Shown here one piece after another: positions 32,818 to 43,535 of a stretch of DNA of 64,000 nucleotides. The position numbers and the translations under genes were made by a program. The notes beneath the pieces are model-generated. The model worked only from the letters and a program-made list of their open reading frames with translations, did no database searches and was not told the DNA's origin. The stretch comes from Palaemon carinicauda (lineage: Eukaryota; Arthropoda; Malacostraca; Decapoda; Palaemonidae), in contig NC_090725.1 of NCBI RefSeq assembly GCF_036898095.1, positions 328,672,999 through 328,736,998 on the forward strand, in the 5' to 3' direction. Each line of letters begins with the position of its first letter. The first letter of the stretch is position 1.

Positions 32818-33962
32818 ATGAAAATATGTATTATCTATCTAACTCCCCTAATAATAACATTAATCTATTTCCTTTGGAAAGTTATAAAATATGTATATTA
32901 TCGGCATTTACTATTAAACTATATAGACTTGCTTGGCGGAGATGATCGCTGGGATAAAAAATATACTAATATTAATTATTGGATTAAGAATCAAACCAGT
33001 AAGCAAGAGGAAGGGGGGGGATGATATTATTTATCAATTTATATCCAACGACGATAATAATAATATTAAAAAGTCATCATTATGTACAGAGACAGCATTA
33101 TTTGTTTCACCCAAAGATAGAAATAATCCAAATATGTCAAAAAATGAGTAGAAAGGTTTGTGGGATAGATTCAAACGCCATGAAATTAATTCATATCCCA
33201 GATGATAATCTTCATTCATATGTTGCTGCTAATGGAATGCAATTATTATCGGGCGAATCTTATTGTGTATATAAAAAACCACCAATTAACAGAGGCATCG
33301 AATGCAATGAAATATGGGGATATTGGAAATATTCTTCTATGCATGATAAATGGAAGTGTTACTCAAAGGTTCCTGGTATATATGATGCTGAGCGCAATGA
33401 ATTTAATCCTTGCCAAAGAGATGATAAAAATGGTAAATTTACCATAGATAATAGTGTTATTTCTCCAAAGGAAATACCCCAAAAATATAAACCGTCGGAT
33501 TTTCACTCCACGGAATTTCAAGATAGATGTGGATGTCATTGTGATAAAGCCCGTGGGTTTATTTTTAATAAGAATTTAAGCAAAACGACATGCTTTAAAG
33601 ATCCGTGTTTGGCGGCATTACCCCCATTTTCAGCTGCACCCGGATATAACTTAGAAACTGGACATTGTGATTGTGGTGTTTTCTTTAAGAACATATTTAA
33701 TGACATAAAACAGCCATGTACCGCGTGTCCATATAATCGTCCAACATATGATAATAAAACTCATACATTAACTGTTTATATAAAATGTTATAATCACGAT
33801 GAAAGGATAATTAGAGGAGCAGAAGATGATAGATTTGCTTTATTTCCATGTGAAAGCGATGAAGATAAAATTCGTGGATGCAGAAAGGCCTTTATTCGTG
33901 TCAAACCAATATATAAAGCAGACAAAGATGGCGAAAAATTCGAAAATAGAATCTTTTGGTAA
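32818..33962 (+). pseudogene. pif-2: PIF-2-like per os infectivity factor, frameshifted
   Basis: The gene starts at the ATG at 32818 with a membrane anchor (IIYLTPLIITLIYFLWK), typical of type II PIF envelope proteins. The frame changes at a G8 run (33013-33020) and again at an A6 run (33139-33144). The large third part is Cys-rich with DNLHSYVAANG, CNEIWGYWKY, RCGCHCDKARG and PCTACPYN blocks, the look of PIF-2; PIF-1 is the alternative. PIFs form the complex that binds and enters midgut cells. Without the frame changes the length would be about 380 residues, as expected. Breaks fall exactly on homopolymers, so sequencing error is possible. Confidence 0.65.
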
Positions 33963-34029
33963 TTATCATTGTCACCATCTGGAAATATTGCATCCAAAGC
34001 CTTGCTGTTTTGACCCTTAAGGCAACTTC

Positions 34030-34452
34030 TTACTCATGAGTGTTAAATTTCTTTACAATGCTATTTATGATAGCCAATTCCTTTGCTGATGTTGCAGTCA
34101 ATATTTTGTTATCATACTGTTGAAGCATGGACTGAACCTCTTGTTTATCCTCATCAGAAATGATTGCACCAGATATAAAATACCAAATAATTCCCAAACC
34201 GGAAATTCCAAGCCAAGTTAAAGTTACTTGTTTATGAGAGAAAAAAACACGAGGATGTATGTAATGTTGATATAAAAAACTGAACAAGGTTTTTACTGGT
34301 GCTGGCCTAATGCAGCATATGTTAACAGATGTGCTCGAAGGGCGCTGGGAAAATCTGCTGTGTCCTGTCATCATTTTGTCTGTAGATTTAGGGGCATAAA
34401 GCGTCTCCCACACTTCTTTTAATCCACTACCGGCCATGATGTACCTACCCAA
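34030..34452 (-). mobile_element. Host-like repeat ORF fragment
   Basis: A 140-codon frame whose DNA is more G+C-rich than the viral genes around it. The N-terminal part (VWETLYAPKSTDKMMTG) looks to me like ORFs found in arthropod interspersed elements; the second half holds a membrane-like stretch (WLGISGLGIIWYFISGA). A diverged inverted copy of 34185-34295 lies at 31183-31302. I infer inserted chromosomal repeat DNA. Family not assigned. Confidence 0.4.
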
Positions 34453-34827
34453 TAGAACCCATAAGTGACATTAAGCGATGAAAATCACCTAGTCGCATGA
34501 AAACTTTACCTAAATTCAAACTGTTTTCAGTAGAGGACATAATTTCTCTTGCCTTCCATTATAGTGGCTGGTCAAAAGTAACACATGTCACACTCTTACT
34601 CGCTTTTCTACACGAATCAGATGCAAAATGTAATACACTGTTTATTGCATCAGAAGAGGTAGCCTTTAAATTAGGGAAAGGCAAAAAAGCCTTTCCAGTG
34701 TGAAATATCCTTAAATTTCATCCACTTCCCTCTCAACCATAGTAAATGGCAAGATGACGTAATTTTTTTACTAGTAAGTTTCTTTAAATCCTCAATTTCA
34801 ATCCTTTTCAGTCCACTTTCACTATGT
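34453..34827. mobile_element. Continuation of host-like insertion
   Basis: No viral gene. The frame at 34497-34703 (FSVEDIISLAFHYSGWS) has host-like base composition and no stop until 34703, but no known domain. The stretch ends where a degenerate family A fragment begins at about 34828. With 34030-34452 it forms an insertion of roughly 0.8 kb between the PIF-2-like gene and family A. Confidence 0.35.
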
Positions 34828-35177
34828 AAAAAATACTTGAAAAATTCGTGGAGCTCATTACTATTTTTTTTTCTGGTAAACGTCTAACGATAAAATATTT
34901 GTGGCTATTATTTACATCCTCTGTAGTATATACTTCTTCGTTTTTCTCTATTTGGAAGATAAAAACAAATATCTAAAAATATTTAATTTTTTAAATCGTC
35001 ATGATCAATATTTTATAAATTTAGCGCTATTATCATTTACAGGGCGATATTGTGGTGGTTCGTGTGATAAATACAGATGAAAAATATACTGTTTTTGGAA
35101 ACAAATCGGCTAAATTTTCTTCGTAATAACTAGAATTTTTTTTTATTTTTTTCCTTCTCTAATACATTTACATAATC
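34828..35177 (-). pseudogene. Degenerate family A fragment
   Basis: The bases match the middle of the family A genes ('aaaatacttgaaaaattc', 'acatcctctgtagtatata', 'aaatcgtcatgatcaatat') but with many indels, missing segments and no open frame. It is joined head-to-tail to member 4, and member 4's abnormal C-terminus reads into it. It is a partial tandem duplicate that has decayed. Confidence 0.8.
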
Positions 35178-36097
35178 GGACAATGTGTATTATGTTTTGT
35201 ATTGTACTTTGGTGATGATAAGGTCACTCTAGTAATTATGGTACCTGTTGCTGTTTTTTTGAATTTTATTGCATTTTCATTTAAATAAAAATTCTCTTTG
35301 AATAAAAGCTCATTTTCCTCCAAAATACTTTTCCACGGACAAGACGGAATTAAAATATACTTGAAAAATTCCTGGAGTTCATTACTATTTTTTCCTGGCA
35401 AACTTCTAACGATAAAGTATTTATGGCTATTATCCACATCCTCTGTAGTATATACTTCTTCGTTTTTCTCTATATTATATTCTCTATTTGGTGGACAAAA
35501 ATAAATATCTAAAAATAAATAATCACCCATTTTCAGGTCGGCAAATTGTTTAATTTTTAAATCGTCATGATCAATATTCTGTAAATATCTGAATTTGGCG
35601 CTATTCTCATTTACAAGGCGATATTGTGGTGGTGATAAATCAGGATAGCGATAACGTGGTTTGCGTGATAAATCATGAAAAGATACTGTTTTTGGAAACA
35701 AATTGGCTAAATTTTCTTCGTAATGATTACTAATAGGTTTATTTTTTTCCTTTTCCAATACAATTACATAATCTGTTTCTTGGATTTCTTTTAAGAAATT
35801 ATTGTATGATCTGATTATACGCGAACATTCACAATTACCCTCTGGATTTGACACCAATGGAAATAGTTTTTGAGAGTTTAAACCATAAACTAAATACATA
35901 CTATCGAATAGCATTTTACGGCCGTCTTTTTTACAAATAACCTTACGCTTGGTTGTTATCATTTCATGATAATAGAATATTATATATTTATCGCTTGGAA
36001 TGTCATCACAAATCAAAATATTTTTATCAAGACCATACAAATAATTATGAACGTTTTTGAATAAATTAACTTTAATGGGATTCCGTACGTCGTCCAT
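35168..36097 (-). CDS. Paralogous family A protein, member 4
   Basis: About 309 residues from the ATG at 36097. It has the family blocks [37 protein letters not shown] and [13 protein letters not shown], plus a unique basic/aromatic insert near residue 155 (SRKPRYRYPDLSPP). The last 15 or so residues differ from the other members because the 3' end was replaced at the junction with the degenerate fragment. It lies about 17 kb from the other three, in the same orientation. Probably still translatable. Confidence 0.7.
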   Translation of the reverse strand: MDDVRNPIKVNLFKNVHNYLYGLDKNILICDDIPSDKYIIFYYHEMITTKRKVICKKDGRKMLFDSMYLVYGLNSQKLFPLVSNPEGNCECSRIIRSYNNFLKEIQETDYVIVLEKEKNKPISNHYEENLANLFPKTVSFHDLSRKPRYRYPDLSPPQYRLVNENSAKFRYLQNIDHDDLKIKQFADLKMGDYLFLDIYFCPPNREYNIEKNEEVYTTEDVDNSHKYFIVRSLPGKNSNELQEFFKYILIPSCPWKSILEENELLFKENFYLNENAIKFKKTATGTIITRVTLSSPKYNTKHNTHCPIM

Positions 36098-36166
36098 CGT
36101 AACAATAACCGAAAACAAAAGATAATATATGTATATGTATATACATATAAAACATAATATATATAA

Positions 36167-36268
36167 ACTAGAACAAAATCAAATAAAATATATAAATTTA
36201 AGAAAATTGAATATCTAAGATAAAAAAATTCAGCATAGTGATTAGAATTGTAATCAATGTTATGTCAG
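36167..36268 (+). repeat. Dispersed upstream module, copy 4
   Basis: Upstream of family A member 4, with the same 'atttaagaaaattgaatat' and 'agaattgtaatcaatgtt' elements as the other copies. Confidence 0.75.
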
Positions 36269-36286
36269 GTATATAAGAAAAAAAAA

Positions 36287-36600
36287 TTCATTGTGGCTTT
36301 ATCATTATAATTACTATCAACACTATGTGAACATTCTTATGGTTTAATTTCAAAGTAAACGCGAATTATGAATTTTTCAAATGAACGTGAAACAATAGCA
36401 GACATTCTCTGTTTCAAGAATTGTGATGAAAAAGAAATAGAAAACAGAAAAAATATTAAAACAAGACACCAAGTGACAATAAACCACAACTTAAAAATTT
36501 AAAATATTATATATCAATTACGAGAAAAGCACAAAAAATGATTTATTTATTCGTTACCCATTCCCATTCTCTGAAGGAGAATGAGATGTCTAAGAATATA
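36287..36600 (-). repeat. Inverted copy of family A 3' flank, gene absent
   Basis: 36287-36357 is the inverse of 14051-14112/15488-15551, and 36436-36590 is the inverse of 16880-17060 ('gacaccaagtgacaataaa'). Both blocks normally lie just 3' of a family A gene, but here no gene lies next to them. It is likely a relic of a lost family member in the opposite orientation. A long (ATT)n tract follows at 36670-36747. Confidence 0.65.
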
Positions 36601-36669
36601 AAATTGTTCTGCAAAACGATTTTATGTTTTTTATAACAAATGCGTTCTCTTGTGCTTCTTTAATCAAAG

Positions 36670-36670
36670 A

Positions 36671-36739
<69 letters not shown>

Positions 36740-36747
36740 CATTATTA
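36670..36747. repeat. (ATT)n microsatellite
   Basis: About 78 bases of almost perfect TAT/ATT trinucleotide repeat with one interruption near its right end, between the inverted family A flank and the integrase gene. Frames inside it give poly-Ile and are artefacts. Confidence 0.95.
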
Positions 36748-36866
36748 TACAAAGAAATTTTTTAACCTGTAAGTTATATCATGATTCTTCGGATATGTTA
36801 TGGGTTATGGTTTTTTTTATTTGCCTATAGTATATATAAAGCAATAAACAGAGAGGGGTGGGTGGA

Positions 36867-37972
36867 ATGGGGGGATTAGTGAAAGAATTTCAAGTAAATA
36901 TGAATTATTCCCCAACCAATGAAATTTCCCAAGAAATGAAATTTAGTGAGATGATTAATGAAAACCAACAACATTTAAACAGCACAAGGAAAGACTTTGA
37001 TAAAAAAAGATTCTTAAATATATAGAGTTACTTTCAAATTCCCCTAATTCTATCGATAATATAAAAGATAAGATATTATATTATTATGTCAAACGCCATT
37101 TTTGTTTGAAAAAATATAAAGGAAATTGGGTAATAATTGACCAAAATAAAGAGAACGACGAAAGAATAATTCCGTATATATCTTTTGAAGAAATTTATGA
37201 CACGATTAAGATAGCACACATAAATTCTTTACACGGAGGACTTAAGAAAACCTTTAAAGCTTGTAAAAACTATGCTGCAAATATTAACTATATCCACGTA
37301 AAAATATACATTTCTAATTTCTGTTCAACTTGTAAAAATATCAAAAAAAGAAAAGCAGAATCAAAGAAACCAAAAACAAATATAAAACCAATTTTATCTT
37401 CAGAATTTGGGGTAAGGGGGCAAGTAGATTTGATAGATATCCAAAAACTTTTAAATGATAATAAGATAAAAGATACTAGCTGTAGATATGTTCTAAACTA
37501 TCAAGATAATAAAACTAAATTTTGTGTACTAAAGAGTTTAAAAAATAAAAAGGCTCAATCTATAATCGATGCATTGAAGAGTATATTTGGTATATTAGGG
37601 GCCCCCAAAATCTTACAAACGGACAATGGAGGCGAATTTGTAAATAAAACAGTTAATGAATATTTAGAAAGGGTGTGGCCCGAAGTTAAAAGAATAAAAG
37701 GCAGACCCTATCATCCCGAAAGTCAAGGATCAGTAGAAAGAGCCAACGGAGAAATTAAACGAGCCATAGAAAAATATATTTCTTGTAATGAAAATAATAC
37801 GATGCACATTTCTAGTGCTTTAGATTATATTATGTTTAATAAGAATATTAGTTATAGTCGTACGCTAAATGCCTCATCTTACTTTGCGTTGTTTGGTACA
37901 CAACCACCAGTAAACATTAATTTCCATAATATTTTTTTGTCAGACAATGACAAAGATAATGGTTGTGATTAA
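36867..37972 (+). pseudogene. Retroviral-type (rve) integrase, frameshifted near its start
   Basis: The 288-codon main frame (37106-37972) has no ATG; an ATG-started frame at 36867 leads into it across an A7 run (37002-37008). The N-terminal zinc domain is visible as H-NSLH plus FCSTC (HHCC type). The catalytic DDE core has aspartates in QVDLIDIQ and LQTDNGGEF and the glutamate in HPESQGSVERANG, so all three catalytic residues are present. The texture resembles integrases of Ginger/KRBA2-type or gypsy-like elements. No reverse transcriptase, protease or terminal repeats were seen next to it, so it is a lone integrase, either domesticated by the virus or a transposon remnant. Its A+T-rich codon use matches the viral genes. 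Confidence 0.75.
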
Positions 37973-38267
37973 ATTAGTTACAAGAACATTTTATCTATTT
38001 ATTTTATTTAATGCATTTTTATATTATTTACAATAAATTATTTGCTTATGATAACCAAAGACAAAAAAAATAGGTAATATAAAGGAAAACAATAATTATT
38101 ATATGAATAATATTTCATGCGCGCCACCAATATTATTTATACGTCATAATCTATATTTTTGTATGGTTGGTCATAATTACTGTTATTATTATTATTATTA
38201 TTTTAAAGATATTTTATGTATAGTATATAATAACTTATACCAGTTTTTATTTGTAATACTATTTAAG
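37973..38267. other. Spacer
   Basis: A+T-rich spacer of 295 bases. A short TTA tract near 38181-38201 is in frame with the kinase start but upstream of the likely ATG at 38268. Nothing else is visible. Confidence 0.4.
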
Positions 38268-39053
38268 ATGGAAGATCAATTCATGGACATCTTAGATAAA
38301 ATAAAAAACTAAAAAATAATATACATAGTAATCGAGGGAAATATTGGTATCGGCAAATCTACTTTATTAGAAAGGTTTAAATCGCAACTAAACAAGAAAA
38401 ATGTGCGCTGGACGTTTTTACAAGAACCTACTGATGAATGGTCGAATGATACAGCAAACAAAAACAACCTAGAAAAATATTACAAAAATAAATCTGAATT
38501 TTCAGAAATATTTCAGACTGGTATAAATTTTACATATATGAAAAATATAATTAATATCTTTTATGATATAATTCAAAATGAAAGGACCGAGATAGGACCA
38601 CATATAATCATTGGAGAAAGATCTATTTTAAGTGCTATTGAAGTTTTTAGTAAACTGCACGCCGATAAGAATCTATTAAGGAAAGATTTCTATGATTTAT
38701 ATAAAAATATTGCATCAAAAATGTTATTGTTTAACCCAGATCTAATTATTTACTTACACGGACTAAATTTTGATGTAATGTTGAATGATAGAATAAAACG
38801 CAGGGGTCGTAAGGGCGAGGAAAATATTGATATAAATTATCTAAAAGAAATAGATAAATATTATAATGAATTATTATTCCCAGATAGCCCAAGTGTGTGT
38901 ATTTCAAACAAAAGGAATATATTATCACTAAATTTAGCTAATGATGATATGAACAAATTTGTAGTTCGGGTAATTAAACTTTTAACTGATAATTTAATGG
39001 AGGATAAATATTATGATAAAATGTTTGGGGGGGATAAATATTATACACAATAA
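38268..39053 (+). pseudogene. tk: Deoxynucleoside kinase (thymidine kinase-like) with in-frame stop
   Basis: Phosphorylates deoxynucleosides to feed viral DNA synthesis. The ATG at 38268 gives 14 residues, then TAA (38310-38312); the same frame then stays open to 39053 with no other ATG before the P-loop. Visible motifs: P-loop GNIGIGKST, the ERSILSAIEVF substrate motif, and an Arg-rich lid (KRRGRKGEE) followed by YLKEIDKYYNELL. These identify the dNK/TK2 family. Because the P-loop lies downstream of the stop and has no nearby ATG, the stop is truly disruptive unless read through. Otherwise the sequence is well conserved, so the change is recent or an error. Confidence 0.8.
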
Positions 39054-39092
39054 AACGTTTGGGGCAATATAATTTTACATCCATTTATTTGT

Positions 39093-40133
39093 TTATTTTA
39101 CAATAAGCGTATGCTGGGGCGTTGAAAGAGATATTTTTTTTCCACCAGATTCAACGCACAATTTTAAAACCTTTTTATATTTTTCGAGCATACATATTTT
39201 AAACTCTTTTTCTGGAATTTCCGATAATATCTCATCTATTATTATTTTGGCTTTATTTTCATCTAAAGTTTTTCTATCTTCTAGAGAGATTGCCTTTTTG
39301 ATTATCGGAAAAAGCCAAAAATCGCAAGGAGCCAAATCAGAACTATAAGATGGATGTGGCACTTTATATTTGAAATGGGTGTCGATAAAATGTTTTATCA
39401 AATTACACGTATGAGAAGCAGCATTATCGTGATGAAGTCGCATTGTTTTACTTTTCCACAAATCTGGTCGATTGATTTCTATGGCCCCAATCACTTGCTG
39501 GAGAACCCCCAAATAGTATTCTTTTGTTAAAGTTTCATTCAGTGGAGCATATTCGTGGTAAATGATGCCTTTGTAATCAAAAAATACAGTTAACTTGAGG
39601 TTTTTGTATTTTTTTTCGGATGCATCATAAATTTTTATCCACATTTCGTCTCTTGTGATAATTTCCTCGGCGAAGGGTGGGTTTGTATCTATATCAGAAA
39701 GTATTTGTTTTGCAATCATTACACAAATATATTGGTTTTGTGGCAAGAACGACGAAGATTGAGAATTGTTTGTTTTTTTCGTTTTATTGATAGATAAATT
39801 ATCTGTTTTTGTTGTATAAGTTGTACGGGGCCATTCTGTTTCTTTTTTATTTGTGTTTGATAATTGTAAATATGTGGACTCATTTGTTTTTTCTCTTTTT
39901 ATTGATGGTAATTGTGAATGTACCATATCAAGAAAATAACGATAGTTTTTTGTGTGGTTCATTTTCATGAAATGTATATAATCATAAAATAATGTAAGTT
40001 CTTTTATCATACTCCTCATTATTATATCGTCATTAAATTTTTTCCTTAATTTTTCTATTATTTGTGTTGCTGAATGTCCATGAGTATAATAATCACATAA
40101 AGATGCTAAACATCTCTCACTTAAAATGCTCAT
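39093..40133 (-). CDS. mariner/Tc1-superfamily transposase, D,D34D
   Basis: 346 intact residues. The N-terminal part resembles a mariner helix-turn-helix (CDYYTHGHSATQIIEKL). The catalytic residues are all present: D162 in TRDEMW, D236 in HHDNAASH and D271 in DLAPCDFWLFP, with 34 residues between the last two, which is the mariner signature. A low-complexity Ser/Thr/Asn/Lys linker at about residues 90-130 is unusual, and the ORF has the A+T-rich codon use of the viral genes. I did not find terminal inverted repeats flanking it. It may be a long-resident, ameliorated or domesticated transposase. Confidence 0.9.
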   Translation of the reverse strand: MSILSERCLASLCDYYTHGHSATQIIEKLRKKFNDDIIMRSMIKELTLFYDYIHFMKMNHTKNYRYFLDMVHSQLPSIKREKTNESTYLQLSNTNKKETEWPRTTYTTKTDNLSINKTKKTNNSQSSSFLPQNQYICVMIAKQILSDIDTNPPFAEEIITRDEMWIKIYDASEKKYKNLKLTVFFDYKGIIYHEYAPLNETLTKEYYLGVLQQVIGAIEINRPDLWKSKTMRLHHDNAASHTCNLIKHFIDTHFKYKVPHPSYSSDLAPCDFWLFPIIKKAISLEDRKTLDENKAKIIIDEILSEIPEKEFKICMLEKYKKVLKLCVESGGKKISLSTPQHTLIVK

Positions 40134-40682
40134 ATTTAAATGAAAATAAAGAAAGTTTTATATATAAAGCACTTATCGCGTGATATGAAACCAGAATGAA
40201 GGGCAAGAAATTTATCCCTCTATATATATATATCTCTCTCTCTCTCTCTTTCTCTCTCTGTCTCCAATTAACTTTACATAAAATTATATAACTATACAAT
40301 GAAAATGAGAAATAATTTAAGAATATGTGATTTAAATTTATTTTATAATACAATATATGTTTACAAATGTAAAATTATTTCGGTTCAATGTTCTTTGTAT
40401 ATATATGTTATTGGTTAATCAATTACCAAATTTTCCAATGACGTTGCCGTTTGTAATAACCATTATAGTAAATATATTATTTTGTAAATTTAAACTATTG
40501 TGTTATTTTATTTAAACACAAAAAAAAACAAAATTTATTTGAATGTTTGTTATTACAAAATTTAGATATACCACGAGCCCGTTAAAAAAAATTATAATAA
40601 TAATACCATTAATAATGATTCATTACTTGATATAACAAAAATCTAGGTAAAATATTTCAGGTATAGAATATGAGATATAACT
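40134..40682. other. Gene-free spacer with (CT)n tract
   Basis: About 550 bases of A+T-rich DNA between two minus-strand genes, with a CT dinucleotide tract at about 40231-40262 located 100 bases upstream of the transposase start. Several TATA-like strings. No gene seen. Confidence 0.5.
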
Positions 40683-42721
40683 TTATTTAATAATACGATG
40701 TACATTTACAATTGTAATACCTTCCATACTTTCGCGTTTACAACAAAGCCCATTTTTTTCAAAAGTATTAGATAAAATGGAATTAATTATCTCCTCTTCA
40801 TCAAATGTTTTTTTTTCGATATACTTTACCTCAATTTCAAGTGAGTAAGTATCTTTCGCCTTTATAATTTTTTTTATTGCGGGCACAGTGGATTTTAAAC
40901 AACACGATATACACTGGCCAATGACATCATAATTTAATATATCACATAGATGATTGTTGTCTGATATAATGATATTCTTTATGTCATTTGAAAGCAATAC
41001 AGAAATTTCAATGTTACTTTCAGATATTACAATCATCAATTTATCAATTGGTTGTTTTTTTATAACATCAGTATTCATTTGTGTTATACAATTGTTGAAT
41101 ATTACAAACAACTTTAAAATATTTTTAAATTCCTGACTGATACAGTTTTTAACTTTATCATTGATAATAACAGATTTGAATTTTTTTAAAATGTCTGGAC
41201 ATTTTCTGGCGATCGAATAACATTTTTGTTTTTTAAGTATGTGTGTGTACTTGTTGCCACCAAACGATTTCATTTCATCGTCAAATATTTTGACCCGAAC
41301 AATTTTATCGAGAAAAATTTCCCATGGTTCATATTTTGTTTGTTTGAAATATGACCTTAGGTAATTTAATTCATCATTATTATGGAAACTGTAAAATACA
41401 AATATTTTGAAGTTTACATCTGACATATTACAAGCTGTTAAAAGATAACTCAACAGAGAGTTAATTATCTTATAAAAATGATGTGTGTGGTATTTTATGC
41501 TTAGGTATATGTTTTTATATCCTCTACTTAACAGCTTTTTCATTTCTGGTATAATTTTGTTGATACTTTGTTTAGAGTCATCAATTATAAAAATGGCATC
41601 GCAAATTTTCCTAGGAAAATTTTTAGTTGTGATGCTTACCAAAAATTTATGTTCTCTATTCGCGTCTCTTATTTGTGAGGCAAGAACAATATCCTTTTTT
41701 TTTATTTTTCTTTACATAATCTTCGAGATTGTATATCTCGATATTCAAACTGCATTCATGTCCGATAAAACACCTTTTTGGGGTGAAATTAAATATATAA
41801 AAAAAAAGGTGTTTCATTTTTAGAAACTTCTCGTGCATATTTATTGTTTCTTCTTCTTCTTCTTCATCATCGTCGTCGTCGTCGACGTCGTCATTATCGA
41901 TATCCGCCTTATCATTTGATTTTCTTTCTTCTTCTTCTTCTTCTTCTTTTTCTTCTTCTTCTAAGTCTTCATATTTTTCCTCATTTTTACTTGTTACAAC
42001 ATTTTTATTTGTTGCTACTTTTTTTTTCACTAAAATGGGGGCTATAGTTTTGTAATCTCCTTCTTCTTCATCATCGTCGTCGACGTCGTCATTATCGATA
42101 TCCGCCTTATCATTTGATTTTCTTTCTTCTTCTTCTTCTTCTTCTTCTTCTTCTTCTAAGTCTTCATATTTTTCCTCATTTTTACTTGTTACAACATTTT
42201 TATTTGTTGCTACTTTTTTTTTCACTAAAATGGGGGCTATAGTTTTGTAATCTCCTTCTTCTTCATCATCGTCGTCGACGTCGTCATTATCGATATCCGC
42301 CTTATCATTTGATTTTCTTTCTTCTTCTTCTTCTTCTTCTTCTTCTTCATCGTCGTCATCGTCGTCGTCATTATCGATATCCGCCTTATCATTTGATTTT
42401 CTTTCTTCTTCTTCTTCTTCTTTCTTCTTCTTCTTCTTCTTCTTCTTCTAAGTCTTCATATTTTTCCTCATTTTTACTCGTTACAACATTTTTTTTCACT
42501 AAAATGGGGGCTATAGTTTTGTAATCTCCATTTTTTTCACAACCCAAAAAAGAGTATTCATCACAATATAATATTGGGTCGTAAATATCTTGTGCGGCAG
42601 TGGGTAGTGGAGAAAAATAATTTTCCTCTAAAAATCGTCCAGGCGTAGGAAGGTTGTACTTAATTTTTTTGAAGACGGTGGGCCCCTTATCCACGGAGCT
42701 CTTCATGTGTATTCTCTTCAT
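40683..42721 (-). pseudogene. Large unknown protein with acidic tandem repeats, frameshifted
   Basis: The N-terminus (from the ATG at 42721) is a short conserved-looking domain with LPTPGRFLEENYF. A middle region follows of repeated acidic units (RKSNDKADIDNDD, long Glu runs, then DYKTIAPILVKK), with four partial copies near 41888, 42086, 42279 and 42366. The C-terminal domain (40683-41642) is about 330 residues, mixed alpha/beta, with CDAIFIIDDSK and clusters of Cys (CISCCLK, NGLCCKRE). The frame changes at a CTT repeat near 42420 and at a T9 run (41695-41703). I recognise no family. The repeat expansion and frame changes are confined to the acidic linker. Confidence 0.6.
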
Positions 42722-43155
42722 CGTAAAATGAGCCCCGTTGGCTCACTCTTGTCCTTTTATTGTTCAATATATTGTGTGCTTCCCCACCAAGTAGGTTACA
42801 TTAACCTGTTTAATAAAAAAAAATATTTGAATATATATTTTTTGCCACAAAAAAATTTAATGTGTGTCAACCACCAATTGTGTATTTCAGTTAATCAAAT
42901 TAGTAAAAAAAAAGAAGCGCGAAAAATATTATTTTTCTCTTAAAAAAACTTAAAAAAACCGTGAAAAAAATCAAATCCCCAAAAAACTACAATTTTATGA
43001 ACTTTTGAGTATAATTTTATTAACTTTACTACAAAAGTTAATAAAATTCCTATATAGGATTTTATTAACTCTATAAAATAACAACATTTGTGTCACGCTT
43101 TTTCTTTCAAACTTTAAATATATATATATGATAAGATTTCAAAATTCAAATATGC

Positions 43156-43264
<109 letters not shown>

Positions 43265-43334
43265 TTCAAAATGAAAACAACAGAAAATATATGTATATAT
43301 ATATATAAACTTATATTACAAAATAATATATAGA

Positions 43335-43430
43335 AATTAGAACAAAATCAAATGAAATATATACATTTAAGAAAATTGACTATCTAAGAAAAAAAATTCA
43401 GTATAGTGATTAGAATTGTAATCAACATTA
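43335..43430 (+). repeat. Dispersed upstream module, copy 5 (orphan)
   Basis: The same module as upstream of the family A genes ('tacatttaagaaaattgac', 'attcagtatagtg', 'agaattgtaatcaacat') but with no family A gene beside it. It now lies about 100 bases upstream of the divergent gene at 43536 and could serve that gene. Confidence 0.7.
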
Positions 43431-43453
43431 TTGATCTTTTATTGGGTGTCGAG

Positions 43454-43460
43454 TATAAAA
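43454..43460 (+). promoter_or_regulatory. TATA box, early-type promoter
   Basis: TATAAAA in the context 'cgagtataaaagtacgctg', 76 bases before the ATG at 43536. Downstream lies an unusually G+C-rich leader with CAGT ('caacagtatag'), which matches the CAGT-type start of arthropod virus early genes at about 32 bases from the box. This is the clearest promoter in the window. Confidence 0.65.
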
Positions 43461-43535
43461 GTACGCTGACCAAAGAGTAACAGCAACAGTATAGAAAGAG
43501 CCTTCGCTGTCGAAGGACCAACTTACCCCAACACA

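Noticed and set aside
38103..38267. Possible small separate gene before the kinase
   Set aside because: It is in the same frame as the kinase and contains a microsatellite; the likely kinase ATG is at 38268, so the upstream part is leader.
40117..40353. 78-codon minus-strand frame upstream of the transposase
   Set aside because: It spans a CT microsatellite, overlaps the transposase start and has no coding features.
41844..42524. Plus-strand frames rich in Leu and Arg
   Set aside because: They are antisense shadows of the acidic Glu/Asp repeats of the minus-strand gene.
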